Positions 51,920 through 61,217 of a stretch of 64,000 nt of DNA are shown piece by piece. Origin of the DNA: Tissierellales bacterium (GTDB lineage Bacteria; Bacillota; Clostridia; Tissierellales; Tissierellaceae); the NCBI GenBank assembly GCA_030146915.1, contig JASLAT010000034.1, positions 124,001 to 188,000 on the forward strand, given 5' to 3'. Both the position numbers and the translations under genes were made by a program. The notes beneath the pieces are model-generated. The model made no database searches, was not told the origin of the DNA, and saw only the letters and a list, made by a program, of their open reading frames with translations. The first letter of the stretch is position 1, and each line of letters opens with the position of its first letter.

Positions 51920-53338
51920 ATGAGAGATAATAGTTATGATGCTGTAATGGCTAGAAGACCTGAAATTATGAAAGAAGCTGTAGGGATAGATTACAGTGAG
52001 TTTGAATCAGGGAGTATAGCTTTTGACTATGAAAGAATGATGAGGGAGACAGGTTATACATTAGAAGAAATTGAGGCTATTCAAAGCGAAACAGGTGTAG
52101 GTAATACACCACTTTTAGAACTTAAAAACATTACTAAGTTGGCTAGAAAGGTAGCACCAGCAGGAAAAGGAGCAAGAATCTTTATTAAGGATGAGGCAGG
52201 AAATCCTTCTGGAAGTTTTAAAGCAAGAAGAGCTGCTACAGCATGCTATCATGCGAAAAAATTAGGATATAAGGGCGTAATTGCAGCAACATCAGGTAAT
52301 TATGGTGCAGCAGTTGCATCACAAGCAGCAATGCAAGGTTTAGATTGTATTATAGTACAAGAATGCTATGACTCAAGAGGAGTAGGTCAACCAGAAATTA
52401 TAGAAAAAGCTAGAGCTTGTGAGGCTTTAGGTGCTGAAGTTATACAACTTACAGTTGGACCAGAACTTTTTTATACATTCTTAATCTTATTAGAAGAAAC
52501 TGGTTTCTTTAATGCTTCACTTTATACACCTTTTGGTATCGCCGGAGTAGAAACTTTAGGATATGAAATAGCTATGCAGTTTAGAGAAAGAGAAGGAAGA
52601 GATCCAGATGCTGTAGTAGTAACAAATGCAGGTGGAGGTAACCTAACAGGTACAGCTAGAGGATTAATAAAAGCTGGAGCTGAGAGTAAAATAATTGCTG
52701 CAAGTGTTAGCTTGGATGGACTTCATATGGCTAGTGATGAGCAATTTAATAAAAAATCATTTACAACAGGACATACAGGTTTCGGAGTACCTTTTGCAAC
52801 TTGGCCAGATAGATCTGATGTTCCTAGGTCTGCAGCTAGACCGTTAAGATATCTAGATAGATATGTAACAGTAAATCAAGGGTCAGTATTTTATATGACT
52901 GAACTTTTAGCACAACTTGAAGGTATTGAAAGAGGACCTGCTGGCAATACAGCTTTAGCATGTGCTTTCAAAATAGCACAAGAAATGGATGAAGATGAAA
53001 TTTTAGTTGTACAGGAAACAGAATATACAGGAGCAGGAAAACATATAAATCCTCAATTAACTTTTGCTAAAGAGAATGGAATAGATTTATTAATAGGGGA
53101 TCCAAAAGACGAAGTACCTGGTAAAAATATTGTTTTACCTAAACATCCTTCTTACTTGACAGTAACTGACTTAGATATTAATAATACAAAAAAATCATTT
53201 ATAAGAAATGCAGTTAAGAGAACAGAAGGATTTGATGGAACAGCTTCTGAAGAAGATATAAAATTCCTAGCAGAAGATACAAAGACTAATGAAGAGTTTG
53301 TAAAATCAATTTTGGATGAATTAGGGGTTAAATATTAA
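51920..53338 (+). CDS. ortB: 2-amino-4-oxopentanoate thiolase, PLP subunit
   Basis: OrtB is the PLP-bearing subunit of the thiolase that yields acetyl-CoA and alanine. The 472 residues have a tryptophan synthase beta/threonine synthase fold. The PLP lysine is Lys101 in GNPSGSFKARRA, and the phosphate loop is VVTNAGGGNLTGTARG. TSGNYGAAVASQAAM is the usual substrate-binding block. The start is the ATG behind AGAGGTGGAAAATA. An upstream in-frame ATG would lie inside ortA and add 44 unrelated residues, so I rejected it. Confidence 0.93.
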   Translation: MRDNSYDAVMARRPEIMKEAVGIDYSEFESGSIAFDYERMMRETGYTLEEIEAIQSETGVGNTPLLELKNITKLARKVAPAGKGARIFIKDEAGNPSGSFKARRAATACYHAKKLGYKGVIAATSGNYGAAVASQAAMQGLDCIIVQECYDSRGVGQPEIIEKARACEALGAEVIQLTVGPELFYTFLILLEETGFFNASLYTPFGIAGVETLGYEIAMQFREREGRDPDAVVVTNAGGGNLTGTARGLIKAGAESKIIAASVSLDGLHMASDEQFNKKSFTTGHTGFGVPFATWPDRSDVPRSAARPLRYLDRYVTVNQGSVFYMTELLAQLEGIERGPAGNTALACAFKIAQEMDEDEILVVQETEYTGAGKHINPQLTFAKENGIDLLIGDPKDEVPGKNIVLPKHPSYLTVTDLDINNTKKSFIRNAVKRTEGFDGTASEEDIKFLAEDTKTNEEFVKSILDELGVKY

Positions 53339-53360
53339 TTAATATTACAGGGGGATAAAT

Positions 53361-53723
53361 ATGAGAAAAGATGATTATCTAGAAAAAAGAAAGCATTTAG
53401 CAGATTTATCAGAAGAAGAATTAAAAGAAAGATTTTGGGATTTAGCAGGACAAATAGTAGATCCTATAGTTGAGTTAGCTAGAACTAATACAACACCTTC
53501 TATAGAGCGTTCTGTACTTATGAGAATGGGATTCTCAAGTATAGAAGCTAAGGCAATTGTTGATGGAGTTTTAGATAGAGGTCTTTTAGGTAAGGGGGCT
53601 GGCCATATAGTATATAGATTGGCTAAAGATTATGATATGGACCTAAGAGATGCAGGCTTAAAACTTATAGATGGTGAAATGTGGGATGAAGTTTTAGAAA
53701 TTTTCAAGGGAGGTTCTAACTAA
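53361..53723 (+). CDS. oraS: D-ornithine 4,5-aminomutase, small subunit
   Basis: OraS is the small subunit of the adenosylcobalamin- and PLP-dependent mutase that moves the terminal amino group of D-ornithine to C4. The 120 residues begin MRKDDYLEKRKHLADLSEEE and are largely helical, with TTPSIERSVLMRMGFSSIEA in the middle. The start has AGGGGGATAAAT. Its stop overlaps the oraE start by one base (TAATG), which supports 1:1 synthesis of the two subunits. Confidence 0.92.
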   Translation: MRKDDYLEKRKHLADLSEEELKERFWDLAGQIVDPIVELARTNTTPSIERSVLMRMGFSSIEAKAIVDGVLDRGLLGKGAGHIVYRLAKDYDMDLRDAGLKLIDGEMWDEVLEIFKGGSN

Positions 53724-55957
53724 TGAAACTTAAACCAAATGAAAAATTAGATATTGAATATATATTAAAAGATTTAGATGAGTATGTACCTAAGAGAAGA
53801 GGATGGCACTGGAGAGAAGGCACGGATGAAGTAAGAAAAATCGGTAAGTTTAATTATTATGATATGTCTGAAAATTTAACACAAAGTCAACCTTTACCAG
53901 CGGCAGAATATTTTGACAACATAGATCCACAAGGAAAATCGGTTATAACATCAGAAATAGCATCAGGTAGGTTTGAAGATGATATTAGAAGGATGAGAAT
54001 GGCTGCGTGGCACGGTGCAGATCATCTTATGGTTATAAGAACTGCAGGACAATCTCACTTTGAAAGTTTAATGGAAGGTACACCACAAGGTGTAGGTGGT
54101 ATACCAGTAACAAGAAAACAAATAAGAGCACAACGAAAGGCTTTAGACTATATTGAAGAAGAAGTAGGAAGACCAATAAACTTCCACTCTTATGTATCAG
54201 GTGTAGCAGGACCAGAAATAGCAGTAATGTTTGCTGAAGAAGGAGTAAATGGAGCTCATCAAGATCCGCAGTATAATGTACTATATAGAAATATTAATAT
54301 GATTAGATCTTTTGTTGACGCTGCAGAGGCAAAAAGTGTGATGACATGGGCTAATATTGCTCAAATAGATGGTGCACATAATGCAAACGCTACAGCAAGA
54401 GAAGCTTGGAAGGTAATGCCTGAATTGATGGTACAACACGCGATAAACTCTATATTTTCAAGAAAAGTTGGAATGAAGCCTGAAAATATTTGTTTATCTA
54501 CAGTACCACCAACAGCACCACCAGCACCTTGTATGAGATTAGATTTACCATATGCAGTAGCTTTAAGAGAGTTTTTCAGCGATTATAAAATGAGAGCACA
54601 AATGAATACTAAGTATATGCAATCATCCACTAGAGAGGCAACGGTAACTCATGTTCTAAACTTATTAATTTCACAAATGACTAGTGCTGATATTCAGTCT
54701 ACTATAACGCCAGATGAAGGTAGAAATGTACCTTGGCATATATATAATATAGAGGCTGTAGATACGGCTAAACAAGCTTTTGCTGGTATGGATGGATTAA
54801 AAGAAATACTGAAAATTAGAAGAGACGAATCCCCAATGAAAGATGATGTCAGAGAGATAAAAGAAAGATCTATCTTATTTATGGAGGAAATCTTAGAAAT
54901 AGGGGGATACTTTACAGCAGTTGAAAAAGGTTTCTTTGTAGACTCTGGAAAATATCCTGAAAGAAATGGTGATGGTATAGCAAGAGATCCAAATGGAGGA
55001 GTAGGTGTAGGTACAGTATATGAAAGAGATGAGGATTATTTTGCACCTGTTACAGCTATGTTTGGATATAATAATGTAGCTCAATATGATGAATCTGCAG
55101 TAGACAATCCATCTAAATTAATAGGAGGATCTACTTTAGAAAAGCCAGAAAAAATTATATTTATAGATGAATTAGATGAAAATGATAATGTTCATGTAAG
55201 ATTAGAAGAAGTAAAAGAAAAGTTAGGAACTGGTAATAAGATAATGCCAGAGGTTGAGTGGGCAGGAGATGGAACTATATTGGTAACATTATTCCTACCA
55301 ACAGATGAGAGAACAGCTGAATTTGCAGCTTTAGAATTAGGTAAAAAATTAGGTTTAGATGAAGTAGAAGTAATTAATAAAGAAATTATGCAAGAAGCGG
55401 AAGGTACTAGAATAGAACTAAAAGGTAAAGTTGATTTTACAATTGATTTAGATAAACTAGTTATACCACCAAAGCCAAAAATTTTAAGTGAGGATGAAAT
55501 AAGAGCTGCTGTAAAAGAACAACCTATTAAAGTTGTAGCTGCTACAGTGGGAGAAGATGAGCATTCTGTAGGTATAAGAGAGATTGTAGATATTAAACAT
55601 GGTGGAATTGAAGGATATGGAATTGAAGCGGAGATATTAGGGACTTCTATTCCAGTTGAGAAGTTAGTAGATGCTGCAATAGAAACAAATGCAGATGCGA
55701 TATTAGCTTCAACAATAATATCCCATGATGATATACATTATAAGAACATGAGAAAGTTAAATGATCTTTGTATAGAAAAGGGTATAAGAGATAAAATAAT
55801 GGTTGCAGCGGGTGGAACTCAAGTATCAAATGAACTGGCTATAAAAAATGGAATGGATGCTGGATTTGGTAGAGGTACAACAGGTGCACACGTAGCTACA
55901 TTCTTAGTAGAAAAAAGAAGAGAAATGCAAAAGAAGGCAGCTGAGGATAAAGAGTAA
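53723..55957 (+). CDS. oraE: D-ornithine 4,5-aminomutase, large subunit
   Basis: OraE carries both cofactors of the mutase. The 744 residues comprise a large TIM-barrel region (about 1-540) with RTAGQSHFESLMEGTPQGVG, VPPTAPPAPCMRLDLPYAV and TITPDEGRNVPWH, and a C-terminal Rossmann domain. The B12-binding DxHxxG motif is DEHSVG with His614. Eleven residues later Lys625 (VDIKHGG) lies where I recall the PLP-binding lysine of the Clostridium sticklandii enzyme, with the same spacing. FGRGTTGAHVATFLV closes the domain. Both cofactor residues are thus present. Length matches the family. Confidence 0.95.
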   Translation: MKLKPNEKLDIEYILKDLDEYVPKRRGWHWREGTDEVRKIGKFNYYDMSENLTQSQPLPAAEYFDNIDPQGKSVITSEIASGRFEDDIRRMRMAAWHGADHLMVIRTAGQSHFESLMEGTPQGVGGIPVTRKQIRAQRKALDYIEEEVGRPINFHSYVSGVAGPEIAVMFAEEGVNGAHQDPQYNVLYRNINMIRSFVDAAEAKSVMTWANIAQIDGAHNANATAREAWKVMPELMVQHAINSIFSRKVGMKPENICLSTVPPTAPPAPCMRLDLPYAVALREFFSDYKMRAQMNTKYMQSSTREATVTHVLNLLISQMTSADIQSTITPDEGRNVPWHIYNIEAVDTAKQAFAGMDGLKEILKIRRDESPMKDDVREIKERSILFMEEILEIGGYFTAVEKGFFVDSGKYPERNGDGIARDPNGGVGVGTVYERDEDYFAPVTAMFGYNNVAQYDESAVDNPSKLIGGSTLEKPEKIIFIDELDENDNVHVRLEEVKEKLGTGNKIMPEVEWAGDGTILVTLFLPTDERTAEFAALELGKKLGLDEVEVINKEIMQEAEGTRIELKGKVDFTIDLDKLVIPPKPKILSEDEIRAAVKEQPIKVVAATVGEDEHSVGIREIVDIKHGGIEGYGIEAEILGTSIPVEKLVDAAIETNADAILASTIISHDDIHYKNMRKLNDLCIEKGIRDKIMVAAGGTQVSNELAIKNGMDAGFGRGTTGAHVATFLVEKRREMQKKAAEDKE

Positions 55958-55984
55958 TTCATAATAAAAAGGAAGATGTGTGAG

Positions 55985-57352
55985 ATGAGTAAAAGAGTTG
56001 ATGTATTAGTTGCAGAAATAGGTAGTACAACCACTGTAGTTAATGCTTTTAATAAGTTTGACTCTGACCCGACCTTTATAGGTCAGGGTCAATCATCTAC
56101 CACTGTATTAGAAGGAGACGTTAATATAGGTCTAAAAAAAGCCATAGATGATTTAGCAGCTAGCCTTGGGGCTGACTCTATTGAATATGGTGAATTATTG
56201 GCAACTTCTAGTGCTGCGGGTGGTTTAAAGATGACTGTTCATGGACTTGTTTATGATATGACTGTTAAAGCTGCTAGAGAAGCAGCCTTAGGAGCAGGAG
56301 CTAATATACAGTATGTAACTGCTGGTAAACTTAGAGAGTCAGACTTGGAGCAAATAAAAAAAGTTGAACCTAATATAATTTTAATAGCAGGTGGCGTAGA
56401 CTATGGTGAAAGAGATACAGCTTTGTATAATGCAAAAAAAATTTCAGCCTTGAATTTAGAAATCCCGATTATTTATGCTGGAAATGTTGAAAATCATAAT
56501 GAAATAAAAACATTATTTGATGAGAAGGGAAAAGAACTTTATATTGTTGAGAATGTTTATCCAAAGATTGATAGTTTGAATATAGAACCTACTAGAAAAG
56601 TTATCCAAGATGTGTTTGAAAGGCATATAATACATGCTCCAGGAATGGAAAATGTAAGAGATTTGGTAACGGGTTCTATAATGCCAACTCCAGGTGCAGT
56701 TATGGAATCCTCAAAGTTGCTTTATGAAGATATAGGTGACTTAGTAACTGTCGATGTTGGTGGTGCAACTACAGATATACATTCAGTAGCAGAAGATTCA
56801 GATGAGATCTCCAGAATGCTATTAAGCCCAGAGCCTAAAGCAAAAAGGACTGTAGAAGGAGATTTGGGTGTATATATAAATATGGATAATATAGTTTCAG
56901 AAATAGGTAAGGATCAACTCATGAAAGAGCTAAATCTTTCAGAAGAAGAAATAAACAACTTAATAGATAATCATAAATCAATACCAGAAAGCGATTTAGA
57001 GAGAAAATTTGTAGAACTTCTTACAGAATATGCTACTGTTACTGCTTCACATAGACATGCAGGAAAACTTAGACATTTATATGGACCAGGAGGTAAAAAG
57101 ACTATCGCTGAAGGAAAAGATTTAACTCCTGTTAAATATATAATAGGTACAGGTGGTGCTTTAACTAGGCTAGATGCAAGAGTTGATATATTAAAGGAGA
57201 TAGCGGCTTCAAATAAAGGAACAGAACTTTTGCCTAATGAAGAGGCTGAGGTTTTAATAGATAATGATTATATATTGGCTTCTTTAGGTGTTATGTCTAA
57301 GGAGTATCCAGAACAAGCATTAAAACTTATCAAAAATAGTCTTAGAATATAG
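55985..57352 (+). CDS. MutL/GlmL-family ATPase, likely reactivator of the B12 mutase
   Basis: A 455-residue ASKHA-fold protein of the MutL/GlmL group, with VLVAEIGSTTTVVNAF at the N-terminus, ILIAGGVDYGERD, VTVDVGGATTDIHSV near residue 255 and IIGTGGALTRLD. Members lie next to B12 mutases (glutamate mutase, ornithine aminomutase), and are thought to exchange damaged cobalamin, like the diol dehydratase reactivators. That role is inference from context. Note that it is the MutL of mutase operons, not the DNA mismatch-repair MutL. The start is set at the ATG nine bases after GGAAG; an earlier in-frame ATG abuts that sequence. Confidence 0.85.
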   Translation: MSKRVDVLVAEIGSTTTVVNAFNKFDSDPTFIGQGQSSTTVLEGDVNIGLKKAIDDLAASLGADSIEYGELLATSSAAGGLKMTVHGLVYDMTVKAAREAALGAGANIQYVTAGKLRESDLEQIKKVEPNIILIAGGVDYGERDTALYNAKKISALNLEIPIIYAGNVENHNEIKTLFDEKGKELYIVENVYPKIDSLNIEPTRKVIQDVFERHIIHAPGMENVRDLVTGSIMPTPGAVMESSKLLYEDIGDLVTVDVGGATTDIHSVAEDSDEISRMLLSPEPKAKRTVEGDLGVYINMDNIVSEIGKDQLMKELNLSEEEINNLIDNHKSIPESDLERKFVELLTEYATVTASHRHAGKLRHLYGPGGKKTIAEGKDLTPVKYIIGTGGALTRLDARVDILKEIAASNKGTELLPNEEAEVLIDNDYILASLGVMSKEYPEQALKLIKNSLRI

Positions 57353-57361
57353 GAGGAGCTT

Positions 57362-58417
57362 ATGAGTTATCCAAAACTAATTGTTGATTTAGAAAAATTA
57401 GAAAATAATGTTAAGTCAGTTAGAAAGTATTGTGGAGATATAAAAATAGCAGGTGTTACAAAGGTTTTCTGTGGTCATCCAGAAATAGCAAAAGCTTATA
57501 TTGCTGGGGGAGTTAAATACCTTGCAGACTCTAGAGTAGAAAATTTAAAAAAGCTACAAAACTTAGATATAGAAAAAATTATGTTGAGGCTCCCTATGCC
57601 TAGTGAAGCAGAAGAAGTTGTTAAATATTCAGATATATCCCTAAATTCAGAGTTAAAGACTTTACAAGCTTTATCAGATGCGGCTAAGAAGTTAGATAAG
57701 GTTCATAAAGTAATATTAATGGTTGATCTAGGTGACTTGAGAGAAGGTTATTTTAGAGAAGAAATGCTATATAATGATTTAGAAAATGCTATAGAAATGA
57801 AAAATTTAAAAATTATTGGAATTGGAACGAATATGGCATGTTATGGTGGAGTAATTCCAGAAAAAGAGAGTATAAAAAGATTAGAAGAAATTAAGAGTAA
57901 TGTTGAGAGCAAATTTGATATAAAATTAGAGTTAATTTCTGGAGGAAATTCCAGTGCCTTGCATTTAATAGAAAAAGGCGAGTTCGGAGTAGTTAATAAT
58001 ATAAGATTAGGAGAATCGTTAGTAGTAGGTACAGAGCCATCTTACGATAAAAGAATTCCCGGAACAGTTTCAGATGTTTTTGAACTACAAGCTGAAATAA
58101 TAGAAATAAAAGAAAAACCATCCATCCCTAATGGTAAGATAGGTAAAGATGCCTTTGGCAATATACCAAGTTTTGAAGATAGAGGAATAAGAAAAAGAAT
58201 GATTTGTGCTATAGGTAAACAGGATGTAGATTTCGGAAGCTTAAAACCACAAGATTCTGGAGTAGATATATTAGGCGGAAGTTCAGACCACTTGATATTA
58301 GATGGAACAGATAGTAAAATAGATTATGAGGTTGGAGATAGGGTTAGTTTTAGTTTGGAGTATGTTTCAATACTTAGAACTATGACCTCAGAGTATGTTA
58401 CTAAAGAATTGATTTAA
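57362..58417 (+). CDS. orr: ornithine racemase (alanine-racemase-type fold)
   Basis: Orr converts L-ornithine to D-ornithine, the substrate of OraSE. The 351 residues resemble the alanine racemase N-terminal PLP barrel: YPKLIVDLEKLENNVKSV, then IAGVTKVFCGHPEIA with PLP Lys34, EDRG- and SGGNSSALHLIE-type phosphate contacts, and FGVVNNIRLGESLVVG. The C-terminal beta domain is present but divergent, ending SLEYVSILRTMTSEYVTKEL. The substrate is inferred from the operon. It closes the ornithine operon and is followed by a strong terminator. The start has AGGAGGAGCT. Confidence 0.9.
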   Translation: MSYPKLIVDLEKLENNVKSVRKYCGDIKIAGVTKVFCGHPEIAKAYIAGGVKYLADSRVENLKKLQNLDIEKIMLRLPMPSEAEEVVKYSDISLNSELKTLQALSDAAKKLDKVHKVILMVDLGDLREGYFREEMLYNDLENAIEMKNLKIIGIGTNMACYGGVIPEKESIKRLEEIKSNVESKFDIKLELISGGNSSALHLIEKGEFGVVNNIRLGESLVVGTEPSYDKRIPGTVSDVFELQAEIIEIKEKPSIPNGKIGKDAFGNIPSFEDRGIRKRMICAIGKQDVDFGSLKPQDSGVDILGGSSDHLILDGTDSKIDYEVGDRVSFSLEYVSILRTMTSEYVTKELI

Positions 58418-58430
58418 TAGATATGATTAT

Positions 58431-58466
58431 AAGCAACCAGTACTATTGTATTGGTTGCTTGTTTTC
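58431..58466 (+). terminator. intrinsic terminator of the ornithine operon
   Basis: AAGCAACCAGTAC pairs with GTATTGGTTGCTT (13 bp, one G-U) across TATT and is followed by GTTTT. It marks the end of the seven-gene sigma-54 transcript. Confidence 0.85.
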
Positions 58467-58488
58467 TAGAAAGTGAGAGATTAATTAA

Positions 58489-59748
58489 ATGGATTTATTT
58501 ACAATGAATTTAGAGTCTAATGTTGAGAAAAATGCACCATTAGCAGATAGATTAAGACCAAAATCTTTAGAAGAGTTTGTAGGTCAAGATCATTTAGTTG
58601 GTAAGGGAAAGTTTTTAACAAGAAGTATTAAAGCGGATAGAGTAACTTCTATGATTTTTTATGGGCCTCCTGGGACAGGTAAAACTAGTTTAGCAGAGAT
58701 AATAGCTAATAGTACGAGGATGATCTTTAAAAAACTATCGGCTGTTACAGCTGGGGTGAAAGATATACGAAAAGTGGTTTCTGATGCTGAAGATAACCTT
58801 AAGCTATATAGTAAAAAAACTATACTGTTCATAGATGAAATTCATAGGTTTAACAAATCTCAGCAAGATGCATTACTGCCTTATGTTGAAAAAGGAATTA
58901 TTATTTTAATAGGTGCAACAACTGAAAACCCTTATTTTGAGATAAATAAGGCCCTTTTATCTAGGGTTATAATATTAGAATTGAAGCCTTTAGGCTCAGA
59001 TGATTTAAAAAAATTAATATATAGAGCGATAAATGATGAGAAAGGATTAAAATCATTTAATGTATCTTTAGAGAAAAAAGCATTAAACTATTTATTAAAT
59101 ATAGCAGAAGGTGATGCTAGAACAATTTTAAACTCTTTAGAGATAGCTACTTTATCTACTGATAAAGATAAAAAAGGAAATATTATCTTAGAGTTAGAAG
59201 ATTTGAAAAACTCTTTACAGGTAAAAACTGTTAGCTATGATAAATCAGGAGATGAACATTATAACACAATATCAGCATTTATAAAAAGTATGAGGGGGTC
59301 AGACTCAGATGCTACTTTATATTGGTTAGCCAAGATGATTCACGCAGGTGAAGATCCAAAGTTTATAGCAAGAAGAATAATAATAGCGGCATCCGAAGAT
59401 GTGGGGAATGCTGATCCTATGGCATTGCAACTTGCAGTATCTGCTTTTAATGCGGTTAATATTGTAGGTATGCCAGAAGCACGTATAATACTATCTCAGG
59501 TAGCTTTATATATAGCTAATGCTCCTAAGTCTAACGAGGCTTATAAATCAATAGATAGGGCCTTAGAAGATATAAAAAGTGAGAAAATAGGAAGAGTTCC
59601 TGATCATTTAAAAGACTCTCATTATAGTGGAGCTAAAAATTTAGGTCATGGTATAGCTTATAAAAATCCTCATGACTATAATTCAAAAATTGATCAAAGT
59701 TATCTACCAGATAGCCATAAAAACAAAAAATATTATAGAGGGGAATAA
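58489..59748 (+). CDS. rarA: replication-associated recombination protein A (MgsA/RarA)
   Basis: RarA is an AAA+ ATPase that acts at stalled forks and single-stranded DNA gaps, related to clamp loaders. The 419 residues contain PLADRLRPKSLEEFVGQDHL, Walker A FYGPPGTGKTSLAE, Walker B ILFIDEIHRFNKSQQDALLP, sensor 1 LIGATTENPYFEIN, and the RarA C-terminal tetramerisation domain (MIHAGEDPKFIARRIIIAAS). The ribosome binding site is weak (GTGAGAG). It lies between the two sigma-54 blocks, but nothing suggests that it is functionally linked to them. Confidence 0.95.
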   Translation: MDLFTMNLESNVEKNAPLADRLRPKSLEEFVGQDHLVGKGKFLTRSIKADRVTSMIFYGPPGTGKTSLAEIIANSTRMIFKKLSAVTAGVKDIRKVVSDAEDNLKLYSKKTILFIDEIHRFNKSQQDALLPYVEKGIIILIGATTENPYFEINKALLSRVIILELKPLGSDDLKKLIYRAINDEKGLKSFNVSLEKKALNYLLNIAEGDARTILNSLEIATLSTDKDKKGNIILELEDLKNSLQVKTVSYDKSGDEHYNTISAFIKSMRGSDSDATLYWLAKMIHAGEDPKFIARRIIIAASEDVGNADPMALQLAVSAFNAVNIVGMPEARIILSQVALYIANAPKSNEAYKSIDRALEDIKSEKIGRVPDHLKDSHYSGAKNLGHGIAYKNPHDYNSKIDQSYLPDSHKNKKYYRGE

Positions 59749-59777
59749 GATTAGTTTAATAAAAGGGGATAGATATT

Positions 59778-61103
59778 ATGTTTCAGGAAGATAGTTCTAG
59801 ACATGTTGTTATTGTTGATTCAAAAGGGGATGTAATTTATTTTACTGAAAACAATTTACCAGTATATGATTTAAGTTATGAGGATATAATAGGTAGGAAT
59901 ATATCTGGGATTTATAAAAATTTAAATAAATCTAATAGTTCATTAATAAGATCAGTAAAGACAGGTATAACAGTTAGTAATTTAAAGCAAGGATTAGAAA
60001 CTAGAAAGCATAAAAAAGTCCATCAAATAGGAAATACATATCCTTTAATTGAGGAAAATAAAATTATTGGTGCTATAGAATTTTCAAAAATAATTAGTCA
60101 AGATATACTTACTAAAACTTATATTAAGAAGAAAGTTAAAGAAAATAGATATTTGGAAAATGGCACAAGATATCAGTTAGAAGATATTATAACTAAAGAT
60201 CCATCAATGCTTAGATTAAAGGATAAAATAAAAAAGGTATCAAGAACTAGTTCGAATGTTATGATTTATGGTAAGACAGGTACGGGGAAGGAGTTAGTTG
60301 CTCAATCTATACACAATGAGAGCAATAGGAAGTACTGCAAATTTGTATCACAAAATTGTGGTGCTATACCAGCAAATTTATTAGAAAGTATATTGTTTGG
60401 TACAGAAAAGGGTAGTTTTACAGGAGCTGAGGATAAGCCAGGGTTATTTGAATTAGCAAATGGAGGAACTATTTTTTTAGATGAAATAAATTCTATGGAT
60501 TTAAGTTCTCAAGTAAAATTACTAAAAGTTTTAGAAGAAGGTAGAGTTAGAAGGCTTGGAGGATTAGAGTCCATACCTATAGATGTTAGAGTTATTACAG
60601 CAAGCAATGAAAAAGTACAAACACTTTTAGATTCTAATAAAATGAGACCGGATTTATATTATAGGTTAGCTGTTGTACAATTGGATATACCTGATCTAAA
60701 GGATCGATTAGATGATATAGAGCTTCTATCAAACTATTTTATAGATAGATATAATATTAAATTTAATGCAAGAGTTAAGTATATAGATGCAAATTTATTA
60801 GAAATTTTTAAAAACTATAATTGGCCAGGTAATGTAAGAGAACTAAAAAATGTAATAGAATCTAGTTTTAATATGTTAGAGGGCAAAGAAATATTAGAAA
60901 ATCATATACCAGAGAATATTATTAAATATGAGTGTAAAAGAACTAAGTTTAATGATTTAAAAACTTATTTGGAAGAGCATGAAAAAGATATAATATTAAA
61001 AGCTTATAAAAAACATGAAAATAAATTAACTAAAACAGCAAATCAACTAAATATATCTAAGCAGTTATTAAGGTATAAACTAGATAAATATGGTGTAGAG
61101 TAA
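59778..61103 (+). CDS. sigma-54-dependent activator, second, likely regulator of the RocB-like gene
   Basis: A 441-residue enhancer-binding protein related to the one before the ornithine operon but clearly different. A degenerate PAS-like domain (about 8-110, VVIVDSKGDVIYFTENNLPV) precedes the AAA+ domain: Walker A GKTGTGKE, sigma-54 loop GSFTGA near residue 211, GTIFLDEINSMDLSSQVKLL and RRLGGLESIPIDVRVITASN. A Fis-type helix-turn-helix ends it (KLTKTANQLNISKQLLRYKL). The start has AAAAGGGGATAGAT. A sigma-54 promoter lies about 115 bases after its stop, in front of the RocB-like gene. Regulator and target are thus arranged exactly as in the ornithine block. Confidence 0.92.
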   Translation: MFQEDSSRHVVIVDSKGDVIYFTENNLPVYDLSYEDIIGRNISGIYKNLNKSNSSLIRSVKTGITVSNLKQGLETRKHKKVHQIGNTYPLIEENKIIGAIEFSKIISQDILTKTYIKKKVKENRYLENGTRYQLEDIITKDPSMLRLKDKIKKVSRTSSNVMIYGKTGTGKELVAQSIHNESNRKYCKFVSQNCGAIPANLLESILFGTEKGSFTGAEDKPGLFELANGGTIFLDEINSMDLSSQVKLLKVLEEGRVRRLGGLESIPIDVRVITASNEKVQTLLDSNKMRPDLYYRLAVVQLDIPDLKDRLDDIELLSNYFIDRYNIKFNARVKYIDANLLEIFKNYNWPGNVRELKNVIESSFNMLEGKEILENHIPENIIKYECKRTKFNDLKTYLEEHEKDIILKAYKKHENKLTKTANQLNISKQLLRYKLDKYGVE

Positions 61104-61139
61104 AAAATATTTTATAAAATAAAATATTTTTTACTCTAC
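61095..61139. repeat. perfect 20-bp inverted repeat after second activator gene
   Basis: GTAGAGTAAAAAATATTTTA and its exact reverse complement are separated by TAAAA and include the activator's stop codon. It has no U run beyond the 3' arm. It may be a terminator, or an activator site about 100 bp upstream of the -24 element. A second inverted repeat, TTAAAG-N7-CTTTAA, lies at 61141-61159. Confidence 0.7.
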
Positions 61140-61195
61140 CTTAAAGTATAACTCTTTAATATTTCCTGTAAATTTAGGAAAACTTGACTGTTCTC

Positions 61196-61210
61196 AAATT
61201 TCAGAAAATA
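61196..61210. promoter_or_regulatory. CodY-box-like sequence upstream of the RocB-like gene
   Basis: AAATTTCAGAAAATA matches AATTTTCWGAAAATT at 13 of 15 positions, the best match that I noticed in the window. It lies seven bases upstream of the sigma-54 -24 region, where a repressor could interfere with activation. Confidence 0.45.
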
Positions 61211-61217
61211 CAGTTTA

